A stretch of DNA of 64,000 nt from Caballeronia sp. dw_276 (GCF_018449635.1 NZ_JAAVUV010000002.1:124001-188000), one strand, 5' to 3'. Positions 41,794 to 51,208 are shown, counted from the first letter of the stretch. The notes: a model not told the origin generated them from the letters alone. A program made the numbers and translations.

Positions 41794-42620
41794 AACCCGT
41801 AAAGCGCGGCTGGATTACTGGCAAGTATCTTCCTGCGAACTGATTCGTCAGGCGCCCAGTGCGACAACAACGCGAGCATCTCGGCGGCGTCTGGCCGCAC
41901 CTTACGACCCGGATGCGGCCAGTTGCTCGCCCATAAACACCGCTCGGGACTATGTTCTATCAAGGCATGGGCGAGCGTGCTGACATCGTCGTATAGCGGC
42001 GGTCCAATCTTCGATGTTTCGTATGGCGCCGATACCTTCACCCATGTTCGCCCTGCATCGAGCAGATTCAAAAGGCTTCTGAAGCCGGGATGATCAGTCG
42101 CAACCGGCTCGAGAAACTTGCCGATATGATCGATCGTCAGCAAGCACGGCAGCGCACGCAAACGCGTTTCAAATTGCGCCAACTCGCGGCCATCGAGTTG
42201 AAGGTTGATCACCCAGCCGAATTCCGCAATGCGAGCCGCCATGGCTTCGAGGTCGTCCCATGCGAGCACGCCGCCGCTGCCAGGAATCATCATGAAGCGC
42301 ACGCCACGCACACCTGCGTCGTGCATAGCTTCCAGTTCGGCAGGTGACGTATCAGGCCGGATCACCACGATGCCGCGCGCCGCGCCGCCAGACAATTGCA
42401 ATGCGTCGAGCAGGCATCGGTTGTCGAAGGCGTAACCCGTCGGCTGCACAAGGATTGCTCGCGTGAGTCCCAGGCGCTGCTGCACTTTTTGGTAGTCGCT
42501 CCACGAGGCCTGCGGTGGTCCGTACGTCGATGTGCTTGCAAGCGGGTATCGTTCAAGCTCGTAAATATGAACGTGACAGTCGCACGCATTGTCGGGCATG
42601 TTGGCAAACGCGTCGTTCAA
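41790..42620 (-). CDS. Amidohydrolase-2 lactonase (LigI-like)
   Basis: A 276-residue TIM-barrel hydrolase of the amidohydrolase-2 family. The metal-binding start is ACDCHVHIYELERYPLA, the middle strand LTIDHIGKF has a His, and the end SNWPHPGRKVRPDAAEML matches 2-pyrone-4,6-dicarboxylate lactonase (LigI) and D-galactarolactone isomerase. The start is TTG 42620, preferred because its TTGA overlaps the dehydrogenase stop and a GGAGAG site lies in front; ATG 42599 has no such site. It is the last gene of a TRAP-transporter operon, so it probably opens or rearranges a lactone or pyrone acid. Confidence 0.85.
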   Translation of the reverse strand: MNDAFANMPDNACDCHVHIYELERYPLASTSTYGPPQASWSDYQKVQQRLGLTRAILVQPTGYAFDNRCLLDALQLSGGAARGIVVIRPDTSPAELEAMHDAGVRGVRFMMIPGSGGVLAWDDLEAMAARIAEFGWVINLQLDGRELAQFETRLRALPCLLTIDHIGKFLEPVATDHPGFRSLLNLLDAGRTWVKVSAPYETSKIGPPLYDDVSTLAHALIEHSPERCLWASNWPHPGRKVRPDAAEMLALLSHWAPDESVRRKILASNPAALYGF

Positions 42621-43639
42621 GACTGCTCTCCTTGCAAGGCGCCGGCGAATCCCGGCAAACGCGCGAGTCGCGCGGCATGTTCTGCGTTGACCGCATGATC
42701 GGGCATGACGCCGTTGAGCAGCGAGCGCACCTGACGCACGGTATCCATGGCCTGATGCTCGATCGCCGACGGCGTCAAACCGCCAACATGCGGACTGGCC
42801 ACAAGCTTTGGATGCGCGGCGAGCGCCGGGGTCGGCATTTGATCGGGCGCACGTCCCACGTCCACGGCAGCGCCAGCTATCACATTGGTATCGAGCGCAT
42901 GCAGCAATGCGCTATCGTCAACAAGTTCGCCTCGCGAAGCATTGATGAAAAACGCGTCCCGCCGCATGCGTGCAAAGGCCGCGCTATTGAACAGGTCAGC
43001 GGTGGCGGGCGTGGCGGGCGCCAGGCACACCACATAGTCGCCGCGTTTCAACACTTCTTCGAACGGGACCTGCTCTATTCCGGGTTCCTTGATCGTCACC
43101 ATCGGGTCAGAGACAATCACGCGCATTCCCATTGCAATGCCGAGTTCCGCAAGCCGCTTGCCGATAAACCCATATCCCACGATCCCAAGCACCGAACCGC
43201 GCAATTCGCGTCCCATCGCAATGACAGGCGCCTGTTTTTGCCAGTAGGCCGCTGCCGCTGCGCTAATGCCGCGGCTCAGATCGATCATCACACCGATCAC
43301 CCACTCGGCAACGGACGTGTCGAAGCCTGGCGTTGCTTGCGTGACGAGCACGCCGTGACGGCTCGCGGCATCCACATCGATATTGCGGATGTCCACCGCC
43401 ACGCGGCAATAGGCAAGCAACTCAGGTAGTTGATCGAATAGTGCGGCGGGCGCGGCTGCATCGCGGCTTGCAATCACGATCTCGTGACCTTGTGCTTCGC
43501 GAATGAGTTCATCGAGCGATAACGGCCGGCCGAGCGAGTTGATGGTTACGTCGCCCAGCGTCTTCAGTTCGGTCAATGCCCGCTCGCCGTAGTAGTTCTT
43601 GAGCGCATCGGACGAGTGAGTCAGGTAGATCTTCGTCAT
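42617..43639 (-). CDS. D-2-hydroxyacid dehydrogenase family oxidoreductase
   Basis: A 340-residue NAD(P)-dependent oxidoreductase. The Rossmann motif is GIVGYGFIGKRLAE, catalytic Arg236 is in NASRGELV and His284 in SPHVGG. At the position of the third catalytic residue, where the family usually has Glu in DVFxxEP, the sequence is DVGRAP (260-265), so Glu is missing. It may reduce a keto acid or oxidise a hydroxy acid in an unusual way. Start ATG 43639 overlaps the LacI stop codon (ATGA), and the end overlaps the lactonase start. It is part of a translationally coupled operon. Confidence 0.87.
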   Translation of the reverse strand: MTKIYLTHSSDALKNYYGERALTELKTLGDVTINSLGRPLSLDELIREAQGHEIVIASRDAAAPAALFDQLPELLAYCRVAVDIRNIDVDAASRHGVLVTQATPGFDTSVAEWVIGVMIDLSRGISAAAAAYWQKQAPVIAMGRELRGSVLGIVGYGFIGKRLAELGIAMGMRVIVSDPMVTIKEPGIEQVPFEEVLKRGDYVVCLAPATPATADLFNSAAFARMRRDAFFINASRGELVDDSALLHALDTNVIAGAAVDVGRAPDQMPTPALAAHPKLVASPHVGGLTPSAIEHQAMDTVRQVRSLLNGVMPDHAVNAEHAARLARLPGFAGALQGEQS

Positions 43640-44700
43640 TTGGAGAGTGCCGCCTTTTTGGCGCGCGCCGGCTTGGCGACCGACTGACGCATGATTAACG
43701 TAGGTTGAAAAAGAAAGTCGGCAGCGGGCAGATCCGGCTGGGTCGAACGGGCGATCGCGCGCTCGACCATGGTGCTCGCCATCTCGGCAAGCGGCATGGC
43801 AACGGACGTGAGGCCCGGGCTCACGAAAGCCGCCACGGATAAACCATCCATGCCGACAACGGAGACATCGTCGGGCACCCGCAAGCCAAGTTGCTGCAGA
43901 CCCGACATCAGGCCGATTGCCAGCATGTCGTTGACGGTGACAATGCCCGTTGGCATCCATCGCAATGTCGCGACCTGGCTTGCCATGGCGAAGCCCAGGT
44001 CCGCGAGTTCGGAATCGCCAAACGCCTCGGAAACCTGCCCTTCTATGACACTCGCCGTACAGCGCTGCCCTTCGCGCGACACCCGTTCGCGAAAGCCGTC
44101 GATCTTGTCGCCGCGGCTTACCGTCTTGCCGCCTGGCACGAGGAACGCGAGGCGCTTGTGACCGTGCGCGATCAGATGATCCGCCGCGAGATAACCCGCC
44201 TGATAGTTGTCCGCAGACACGTGATCGACCAGCGAATGGCTGCCGTTGTTCGCACTGCGGTCGTAGCTCACGACCGCGAGTCCGCGCGCGACGGCTTCGT
44301 CGAGATGGCGTTCATCGTCGAGGGAAGAAACGATGATCACCGCGCGCACGCCGAACGACAACAGGTCGTCGAACATGCGCGATTCCTGCTGCTTGTCACG
44401 ATGCGTATTGCCCAGCAGCAGCCGGTAGTTGAAGCGCGTCTGCGCCGCCGCTTCGACGTTGAGCGCAAGCTGGCCATACATGGGGTTCGCGGTCGAAGGC
44501 ACGAGCAGGCCGAGCATCGGCGTGTGCCCTGTCTTCAGCTGGCGAGCCGCGCGGTTTGGACGGAACGCGAGCGTACGGATCGCTTCTTCCACCCGCGAAT
44601 AAGTTTCCGCGCTGAGCTTCTCGGTGCGCCCGTTGAGCACATTTGAAACTGAACTCGTCGATACCCCCGCGAGCGCCGCGACGTCGTGAATCGTAGCCAT
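43636..44700 (-). CDS. LacI-family transcriptional regulator
   Basis: A 354-residue regulator. The LacI HTH is ATIHDVAALAGVSTSSVSNVLNGRTEKLS with hinge RPNRAARQLKTGHT. The effector domain is PBP-like (MLGLLVPSTANPMYGQLA, VVSYDRSANNG, RLAFLVPGGKTVSRGDKIDGF, VSVVGMDGLSVAAFVSPGLT). It lies inside the TRAP operon, 12 bases after the DctQM gene and overlapping the dehydrogenase start, so it is produced with the genes it probably controls. A LacI-type operator stands before the operon. Confidence 0.93.
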   Translation of the reverse strand: MATIHDVAALAGVSTSSVSNVLNGRTEKLSAETYSRVEEAIRTLAFRPNRAARQLKTGHTPMLGLLVPSTANPMYGQLALNVEAAAQTRFNYRLLLGNTHRDKQQESRMFDDLLSFGVRAVIIVSSLDDERHLDEAVARGLAVVSYDRSANNGSHSLVDHVSADNYQAGYLAADHLIAHGHKRLAFLVPGGKTVSRGDKIDGFRERVSREGQRCTASVIEGQVSEAFGDSELADLGFAMASQVATLRWMPTGIVTVNDMLAIGLMSGLQQLGLRVPDDVSVVGMDGLSVAAFVSPGLTSVAMPLAEMASTMVERAIARSTQPDLPAADFLFQPTLIMRQSVAKPARAKKAALSK

Positions 44701-44712
44701 GGGTTATCCGCT

Positions 44713-46656
44713 TCAGGCCATGTTGAAATGTCGCGGCAGCCATAACGAAATGGACGGCACGAGGACCAGTAGAACGAGCATCACGACCAGCAAGGCAAGA
44801 TACTTGAGCATGCGCCGCGAGACATCTTCAACGCGCGTTCCTGTCATGGCGCATGTGGCGCAGAGACCGAGGCCGAACGGCGGCGAGAACAGGCCGAGTC
44901 CCATTGCAGTGACGGCAATCGTGCCGAAATGCAGCGGGTTGATCCCTACCTGAACGGCGATGGGTACGAGCAGCGGCCCGAAGATGATCAGCGCGGGCGC
45001 GCCCTCCAGCACGGCGCCAAAGACGATCATGATCAGCACCGATACCGCCAGGAACGCCACGCTCCCGTAGTTGTGCGCGAGCGCGAGCATCCCGGCCGAC
45101 AACATTGCGGGAATTTGCAGGATGGTCAGCGCAAATGCCACGCTGGATGCCGCCGCGATAATGAACAGGATGCCAGCGGCCATCGCGGCAGCGCGCACGA
45201 ATAACGCCGCGATGGCGCGCGGCGTAAGCTCTCGAAACGTAATGCCGCCGACCACGAGCGCATAGACCACGGCAAACGCGGACACTTCGGTCGATGTCGC
45301 GACGCCCGAGGTCACGCCCTTGCCAATCATGATGACCATCACCAACGCCACCAGCGCGCCGCCCAGCAGCCTGAAAATCGGCTTTCGGCTCGCAAACGCC
45401 GTCTTCGGATCGACCTTCTTGCCGAAGATAACCACGAGCGTTGCAAGCGCCATCGCCATCACCACAGCGGGGACGATGCCCGCAAGAAACAGCCCGCCAA
45501 TCGAGATGTTCGCGACAAAGCCGATAATGATCATGTTGATGCAGGGCGGAATGGTCTCGGCCATCACGCCCGATGCCGCAAGTACCGCAGCGGTCTCGTT
45601 CGGGTCCTGCTTCGTGCGCCGTACCGCCGGCACGACAATGCCGCCGACCGCCGCGATATCCGCGAGCTTCGATCCCGATACACCCGAGAAGAACGCGGTC
45701 GCGAGAATGGCGATGAGGTTCATCGATCCCCGCACGCGGCCGAAAATGCGCACCAGCAATTCGATCAACCGCGACGACATGCCGTTCACTTCCATCACGA
45801 GGCCCGCCAGCACGAAGAACGGAATGGCAAGCAATACGAAGTGATCCATGCCGGCCATCACTTGCTGCGAGTAGATGATCATCGGCAGGCTTGGGTCGCT
45901 GATGAAGTACAGCAAGGCCGAGAGCGCGAGCACAAACGCGATGGGCACACCCACCATCAATCCGCCGATAAACCCGGCCAGCAGCATCGCCCAGGGCGCA
46001 ATGGCGTATTGCTCGAACGCCGTGTTCCAGCCCCACACGGCAGCGGCCGCAACGCAGCAGGCAAGCAGCGTGAACCATGTTGTGCGCGTTGCACCGGTGA
46101 TCGCGCTCGCGACTGCAACCACGGTCATCAGCAACGCGCCAAGCAATACGGGAAGCACGTTGAGCCATTGAGGCAGGCCCATCGGCGTGGTCACGTTTGC
46201 CGAGTCTTCGAGCAACAGCCACGCAGAATACGCAAGACCGCCCGCAGTTCCCGCGATGACCCAATAACCAATCTGCAACGCAGCCGGACGCCACGAAAGC
46301 GGCAACAGAGCGCGAAAGAAATCGATGTTCACATGCTGCCTGCGCGCGAGCACGGTCGCGCCGCCGAGGAACACCATCATGATCATCAGGCCGCGTGCGA
46401 CCTCTTCTGCCCAGTCGACCGGATGATGCACGAAGTATCGGAGGATGACCGAGACGAACACCACCAGCACGTCCACGCCGAGCACCACAGCGCACAGGCG
46501 TTCGATGAACGTGCACAACGTGGCAAGCAGATGTCCGCCCGTGGTCAGCGTACCGAAGCCCCACGTGCCCGAGGTAATAACCGGCCCCGCCACTTCAGCC
46601 GGCGCTTCCGCAATGTGCAGGTCATGCGTGGCGATGTTGCCAAGTGATTCGTTCAT
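44713..46656 (-). CDS. TRAP transporter fused small and large membrane subunits (DctQM)
   Basis: A 647-residue membrane protein joining DctQ (about residues 40-195) and DctM (about 215-640). The DctQ part has RYFVHHPVDWAEEVARGLMIMMVFLGGA. The DctM part has the conserved LAIPFFVLAGLVMEVNGMSSRLIELL, ATAFFSGVSGSKLADIAAVGG and an SGVMAETIPPCINMIIIG segment. Fused QM proteins are common in TRAP systems for organic acids. Start ATG 46656 (MNESLGNIATHD) is chosen; an upstream start would add nine residues. It works with the DctP protein encoded just upstream. Confidence 0.93.
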   Translation of the reverse strand: MNESLGNIATHDLHIAEAPAEVAGPVITSGTWGFGTLTTGGHLLATLCTFIERLCAVVLGVDVLVVFVSVILRYFVHHPVDWAEEVARGLMIMMVFLGGATVLARRQHVNIDFFRALLPLSWRPAALQIGYWVIAGTAGGLAYSAWLLLEDSANVTTPMGLPQWLNVLPVLLGALLMTVVAVASAITGATRTTWFTLLACCVAAAAVWGWNTAFEQYAIAPWAMLLAGFIGGLMVGVPIAFVLALSALLYFISDPSLPMIIYSQQVMAGMDHFVLLAIPFFVLAGLVMEVNGMSSRLIELLVRIFGRVRGSMNLIAILATAFFSGVSGSKLADIAAVGGIVVPAVRRTKQDPNETAAVLAASGVMAETIPPCINMIIIGFVANISIGGLFLAGIVPAVVMAMALATLVVIFGKKVDPKTAFASRKPIFRLLGGALVALVMVIMIGKGVTSGVATSTEVSAFAVVYALVVGGITFRELTPRAIAALFVRAAAMAAGILFIIAAASSVAFALTILQIPAMLSAGMLALAHNYGSVAFLAVSVLIMIVFGAVLEGAPALIIFGPLLVPIAVQVGINPLHFGTIAVTAMGLGLFSPPFGLGLCATCAMTGTRVEDVSRRMLKYLALLVVMLVLLVLVPSISLWLPRHFNMA

Positions 46657-46695
46657 GTCGGTTCTCGATCCTCGATACTTCAAGCGTATGCAGAC

Positions 46696-47715
46696 TCAGG
46701 CGCGCGCAGCGTCGATTGCGGCAAGCACGGGCGCCGTCACCGGATTGCTTTGCGTGAACGGCACCCACAGCTTCTCGCGCATCAGCTTGCGGATGTTGGC
46801 GCGCTCGGCGTCCGCCATCGGATAGAAGGTCATGCCCGCTTTCTTGAGCGACGCGATGGCGTCCGCGCCCTTGGTCGCCGCAGCCTGCCGCTGATAAAGA
46901 CTCGCTTCATGCGCGGCTTCACGGAATTGCGGCTTGATTGCATCGGGGATCTTCGAGAGGCCGCGCTTGCCGATCACCGTAATGCACGGGCTGAACAAGT
47001 GATTGGTCTGCCAGCTGTTCTGCACGACTTCGTTGAGCTTGTTCGAGAGCACACTCGCCGCATCATGCTCGAAGCCTTCGACCACGCCCGTCTGCACGGC
47101 GGTGTACACCTCGTTGAAAGCGATAGGCGTCGGGATCGCGCCCATCAGCTTGAACGTTTCGATAAACGCCTGCGTTGGCAACACGCGCAGCTTCACGTTC
47201 TTCAACTGCGCGATGTCCTTGATTGCAGGCTTCGTGTACACGCTGCGCGCGTTGAAGTGCGAACCCCAGCCAACCACTGAGCAACCTGTGCGCGTTTGCA
47301 GCAGCTTGTCGTAGACATCGGCGACGCCATGGTCGACCGACTTGCCGACATGCGCCCAGTCATCGAAGAGAAAACCGAGATCGAGCAGCGCGAGTTCAGG
47401 TAGCGCCGTGGCCCAGATCGAACTACCCGTGATCATCATGTCGATGGAACCAAGCCGCACTTGCTGGACGACGTCCGCCTCCTTGCCCAATTGCCCGTTC
47501 GGAAAAAAGTCGACGCGAATCTGGTCGCCCACGCTCTTCTTCAAATTTTCCTGAAGACGCTGGTAGTAGATGTAGTGCGCGGAGTTTTCGTCGGCGGTCA
47601 TCGTCGATGAAAAGCGCAACTGAACGGGCGCCGCAGCGCGGCCGATTTGTGGCACCGCAAACGTGGCCGCAGCCGCGCCGGCCGCCTGCAAGAAGTGACG
47701 ACGTGAAGCCTGCAT
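46696..47715 (-). CDS. TRAP transporter substrate-binding protein (DctP)
   Basis: A 339-residue periplasmic binding protein. The start at ATG 47715 begins a Tat-type signal (MQASRRHFLQAAGAAAATFA). The mature domain has the family segments LRFSSTMTADENSAHYIYYQR, FFPNGQLGKEADVVQQV, VKLRVLPTQAFIETFKLMGAIP (with the ligand-carboxylate Arg) and FNEVYTAVQTGVVEGFEHDAASV. It binds a carboxylate ligand for the DctQM transporter encoded next. It is the first gene of a minus-strand operon with LacI, dehydrogenase and lactonase genes, and has a LacI-type operator 27 bases upstream. Confidence 0.93.
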   Translation of the reverse strand: MQASRRHFLQAAGAAAATFAVPQIGRAAAPVQLRFSSTMTADENSAHYIYYQRLQENLKKSVGDQIRVDFFPNGQLGKEADVVQQVRLGSIDMMITGSSIWATALPELALLDLGFLFDDWAHVGKSVDHGVADVYDKLLQTRTGCSVVGWGSHFNARSVYTKPAIKDIAQLKNVKLRVLPTQAFIETFKLMGAIPTPIAFNEVYTAVQTGVVEGFEHDAASVLSNKLNEVVQNSWQTNHLFSPCITVIGKRGLSKIPDAIKPQFREAAHEASLYQRQAAATKGADAIASLKKAGMTFYPMADAERANIRKLMREKLWVPFTQSNPVTAPVLAAIDAARA

Positions 47716-47741
47716 GTCTTTGTCTCCGTCTGATTTTGTAG

Positions 47742-47763
47742 TTTGGTAGAACGTTTTACTAAA
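47742..47763. promoter_or_regulatory. LacI-type operator before the TRAP operon
   Basis: TTTGGTAGAAC/GTTTTACTAAA is a 22-bp near-palindrome (9 of 11 pairs) centred on AACGTT. A central CG and AACGTT core are typical of LacI-family operators. It lies 27 bases upstream of the DctP start codon and would let the operon-encoded LacI protein block transcription. Confidence 0.66.
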
Positions 47764-47869
47764 TCGTTGCACCGATCATAGGGACATTTTTTTAAGGCTT
47801 CAATATCCGAGGGTTAACACGGTTGATAGGGGAATACCCCGGACCGGCCGGGGAGCGCGGAGCCGCGCG

Positions 47870-48004
47870 TCAGAAGAAGATGAAGTCGTCGTTGCTATCG
47901 GGAATGGCGTCGATCAAGCGTTGCAGTGAATGCCCGCCGATCCATCCCGCAAGCATGATCACAACGGTAACGCACATGCGTGCCAGCATGGATCGCGGGC
48001 GCAT
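47870..48004 (-). CDS. Predicted 44-residue small membrane protein
   Basis: A small gene starting at ATG 48004, immediately after the stop of the NmrA-like gene (stop 48005-48007), so it may be translationally coupled. The product begins MRPRSMLARMCVTVVIMLAG, which can be one membrane span or a signal peptide, and continues WIGGHSLQRLIDAIPDSNDDFIFF with an acidic, aromatic tail. No family recognised. Confidence 0.45.
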   Translation of the reverse strand: MRPRSMLARMCVTVVIMLAGWIGGHSLQRLIDAIPDSNDDFIFF

Positions 48005-48895
48005 TCAACGCGCCGCCGTTGCGTTCGTTGGCAATACGGAAGCCAGTACCTCGAATAACTCCGTCTTGCCGAAGCGGCGTTCGCTGAGCGCCTGAACATC
48101 GATGCCGCCTGCATTGTGCGTGTCGTAAAGATCCGTGATGAGCTTTGCGTGTTCAGCGCTCAGGCCGGCACGCTGCAGCGTGGGAGTCCATTGATCGCGT
48201 GACAGTTCATGCGCGGTGATCTCGCGGCTGCTGACTTCACTCAGCGTGCGGGCGACATCGAGCGCGCTGACGCGGCGCGGACCTTCCACGCTGACGGTGC
48301 GCAGCGAGTCGGCGTATCCACGATCGAGCAGCAGTTCGGCCGCAAGCCGTCCCACATCTTGCGCGGCAACCGTCGGAAAGCGTTTGCTCAGCGGATGATG
48401 CAAAGACGGCAGAATCCCGGTCGATAAAGCCATCGGCAGCACGCGCGCCCAATTCTGCATATGCTCTGCGGCGCGCAACAACGTCAGGTTTTTCACCACC
48501 GGCTTCAACTGCTTTTCCAGTGCGTGAAATAGCATGGTAATGCCCGTACCGCGTTCCACCTCCGCGCCATAGTCGGACAACGCAAGGACCCGTGACGGTG
48601 GATGGGCGCGTAACGCCTCGACGATTACATCGATCATGCGACGCATCGTATTGGCCGGATGAGCGTCGCCGACGGGCACGGGGCAGAGGATCTGCACGGC
48701 GTCCGCGCCGCGAATGGCGTTCGCCACGGACGCTGTATCGAGTAAATCAGCGAATGCGATTTCGCATCCAAAATGCGCCAGGTCCGAGCCTTGTTGCTTG
48801 CTCCTGACCACCGCACGGACCGCCTGTCCGCTACTGCGCAAAGCGGCCACCGTTGCCCTTCCCACTTTTCCTGAAGCACCGAATGTCACGATCAT
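48005..48895 (-). CDS. NmrA-like NAD(P)-binding protein (atypical SDR)
   Basis: A 296-residue Rossmann-fold protein of the atypical short-chain dehydrogenase/NmrA family. The nucleotide-binding loop is MIVTFGASGKVGRATVAALRSSG, and AVRAVVRSKQQ follows. The typical SDR YxxxK site is not seen, as expected for the regulatory NmrA-like or QOR2-type proteins. Start ATG 48895 is chosen because the loop begins right after it. It is divergent from an AraC regulator, which probably controls it. A 44-residue gene follows without spacing. Confidence 0.85.
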   Translation of the reverse strand: MIVTFGASGKVGRATVAALRSSGQAVRAVVRSKQQGSDLAHFGCEIAFADLLDTASVANAIRGADAVQILCPVPVGDAHPANTMRRMIDVIVEALRAHPPSRVLALSDYGAEVERGTGITMLFHALEKQLKPVVKNLTLLRAAEHMQNWARVLPMALSTGILPSLHHPLSKRFPTVAAQDVGRLAAELLLDRGYADSLRTVSVEGPRRVSALDVARTLSEVSSREITAHELSRDQWTPTLQRAGLSAEHAKLITDLYDTHNAGGIDVQALSERRFGKTELFEVLASVLPTNATAAR

Positions 48896-49080
48896 GTGCT
48901 GCTCCTTTGCTTGTCTGGATGCTGCATCGTAGGAAAAAACGCCATTCGCGGCGCGCACGCGTAGATAACAATGCGCAGATCCGGATGATTGTTTTGTGCC
49001 TTGCATCATGGCTTCATCTGCCAAGCAAAACGGCGAAAAACCCCGCACAATGCACGGTGCTTCCCGCCCAAGGAGTCGTC

Positions 49081-49953
49081 ATGAACACAGCCACGCCCCT
49101 ATCCTCCGGTTCACGCGTCAATCTGCGCTCGAGCAAGGACCGCGGGTGGAACGGCTTCGGCGCGGCGCTGCTGGGAATATCGGCGGGCGTGCACCGGATT
49201 CCCGCCATGCCGCATCACGTGGTCGGCGTGCACGTCGGTCCACCGGTCGTGGCGCGCTGTGTCACGAGCGAGTATCGGCTCTCGCGCGTGCAAGCGCATG
49301 GCGATGCCGACGTAATTCCGGCAGGACTCGAAGGCCAATGGACCGATGAATCCGACTGCACGATCCTGAGCATCTGGATAAGCGAGCCGTTCGCAACCAG
49401 GACGCTGGAACAACTGGATGTGCGGCCAAGCCGTGCGCGGATTCGTCCGCAACTTCAGATGCGCGACCCTCGTTTCCAGCATCTTGCCTGGGCCTTGCGC
49501 GCTGAGCTCGAGGCCGACGATACCTCGGACCCGTTGTACGCTGAAAGCCTTTGCACCGCGATGATCGTGCGTCTGGTCGATGGCGGCGTAACCAGCGCCG
49601 CGCTCGAAAGCCGCCGTCGCACGCTGGCGCCGCGAACGACGGCAAGGATCGTCGAATTCATTGAAGACAATTTGGATCAGCGTCTGACGCTCGATGAACT
49701 CGCCGCGCTTGCCCGACTCAGCGTGCCGCATTTTAAGGTGTTGTTTCGCGAAACGCTCGGTTTGCCGGTGCATCGGTATGTGATCCAGCGGCGCGTGGAA
49801 CGTGCAAAGGTGCTGCTGTTGCAAGGCAAGCTCAGCACGAGCCAGATTGCACTCGATACGGGCTTCGCGCATCAGAGCCACATGGCGCACTGGATGAACC
49901 GGCTGCTCGGACTCACACCGCGCGAGATCGCGAAGGCGCGCGCGGATGCATAA
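49081..49953 (+). CDS. AraC-family transcriptional regulator
   Basis: A 290-residue AraC/XylS-type regulator. The C-terminal double HTH (about residues 185-285) is ARIVEFIEDNLDQRLTLDELAALARLSVPHFKVLFRET, HRYVIQRRVERAKVLLLQG and QIALDTGFAHQSHMAHWMNR in consecutive pieces. The N-terminal part is a variable sensor domain (VVGVHVGPPVVARC, WTDESDCTILSIWIS). It starts at ATG 49081 with AAGGAG upstream. It is divergent from the NmrA-like gene and 10 bases upstream of an MFS gene; either could be regulated. Confidence 0.9.
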   Translation: MNTATPLSSGSRVNLRSSKDRGWNGFGAALLGISAGVHRIPAMPHHVVGVHVGPPVVARCVTSEYRLSRVQAHGDADVIPAGLEGQWTDESDCTILSIWISEPFATRTLEQLDVRPSRARIRPQLQMRDPRFQHLAWALRAELEADDTSDPLYAESLCTAMIVRLVDGGVTSAALESRRRTLAPRTTARIVEFIEDNLDQRLTLDELAALARLSVPHFKVLFRETLGLPVHRYVIQRRVERAKVLLLQGKLSTSQIALDTGFAHQSHMAHWMNRLLGLTPREIAKARADA

Positions 49954-49963
49954 AATTCATTGA

Positions 49964-51208
49964 ATGACCGATATTCAGAACACATCCCAAGCATCAGCTT
50001 CCGCACAAAACGCCGACCTCGGCTTGTGGGCGCTCACCTTCAGTTATGTGCTCAGCCAGTTCTTTCGCAGCTATGTGGCGGTGATATCGACACAGCTCAT
50101 CGGCGATTTCCATTTCACGCCGCGAATGTTCGGCTGGTTTTCCGGCGCGTTCTTTCTCATCTTTGCGATCGCGCAAATCCCGGTCGGCATGCTGTTCGAT
50201 CGCTTCGGCGTGCGTTATCCGACGGCCGTGCTGATGGCCATCGGTACGGTGAGCGTGGCGCTTTTATCGATGACGACGGACCCTGCCATGGCGATCATCG
50301 CGCAGGCCGGAATCGGCTTGGGATGCGCGCCGGTCTTCATGGGCTTGCTGAACCATGTGCTACGCGGCATTCAGGGCGGCAGTGCGCGCAGCGTTCGCGC
50401 GATCACCACCGCGAGCGCGATCGGCATGATTGGAGGATTGATCGCGGCGTTCCCGCTGAGCCGCGCGACATCGGTTTATGGATGGCGGCCGGCGATGGGA
50501 CTATCGGCGGCATTCATGCTGATCGCGACGCTCGGCGTTGCATTTTTCGTGCAGCGTCGCGACGATATCCCTTCGCACAACGCACATCCGGCCGCACGGG
50601 AAACATCGCGCGGCAAGAGCGGCATGTGGACCCTGATGCCCGTGTGTCTCGCCATGTCGGTGGGCGCGACGTTTCGCACGTCGTGGGGCGGGCCGTATCT
50701 CGCCGACGTATTCGGCTTCGATGTCATCGCCCGGGGCAACGCCATGACCATCACGAGCATCGCGGGAATTGCGGCGTCGTTCTGCATTCCGGTACTCGTG
50801 CGACGCATGGCGCCCAAAGCGCTGACGCTCGGATGGCTCGCAGCGGGAATTTTCGCCGCGCTCGTGCTTGCATCGACGCCTGCGCGAAGCCCGGCCGTCA
50901 GCGTCGCCGCGATCTGCCTGCTGCTGTCCGTGGGCGCCATTCATCCGCTCGTGATGTCGCAGGCGCGCGGCATCATCGCACCCGCGAAGCTCGGGCTTGG
51001 CCTTGGGTTGCTTAACAGCCTCGTGTTTCTGGGCGTGGCGCTGGCAAGCAGCATCTTCGGCCTGATCGCGGGGCATGCGCTGCATGCGGGGGTATCGAAT
51101 GCTGACCTGTATTCGCGCTTGTTTCTGGTGACGGCCGTGCCGCTCGTGATCGGCGCGATTGCCTACTGGTTCAGTCCCGCCGGCCCCGCTGCACGCAAAA
51201 AAACCTAG
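49964..51208 (+). CDS. MFS transporter
   Basis: A 414-residue MFS permease with 12 predicted membrane helices in two halves. The loop GMLFDRFGVRYPTAV follows helix 2 and carries the family MFS signature, and GLGCAPVFMGLLNHVLRG is in helix 4. The start at ATG 49964 lies 10 bases after the AraC stop, so it is probably co-transcribed with that regulator gene. The substrate is unknown. It ends 4 bp inside the convergent MFS gene. Confidence 0.88.
   Translation: MTDIQNTSQASASAQNADLGLWALTFSYVLSQFFRSYVAVISTQLIGDFHFTPRMFGWFSGAFFLIFAIAQIPVGMLFDRFGVRYPTAVLMAIGTVSVALLSMTTDPAMAIIAQAGIGLGCAPVFMGLLNHVLRGIQGGSARSVRAITTASAIGMIGGLIAAFPLSRATSVYGWRPAMGLSAAFMLIATLGVAFFVQRRDDIPSHNAHPAARETSRGKSGMWTLMPVCLAMSVGATFRTSWGGPYLADVFGFDVIARGNAMTITSIAGIAASFCIPVLVRRMAPKALTLGWLAAGIFAALVLASTPARSPAVSVAAICLLLSVGAIHPLVMSQARGIIAPAKLGLGLGLLNSLVFLGVALASSIFGLIAGHALHAGVSNADLYSRLFLVTAVPLVIGAIAYWFSPAGPAARKKT

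Noticed and set aside
44828..46564. 578-residue frame in another reading frame of the TRAP DctQM gene
   Set aside because: The in-frame DctQM protein has all TRAP helices and motifs. The alternative is soluble, Arg/His-rich and without domains.
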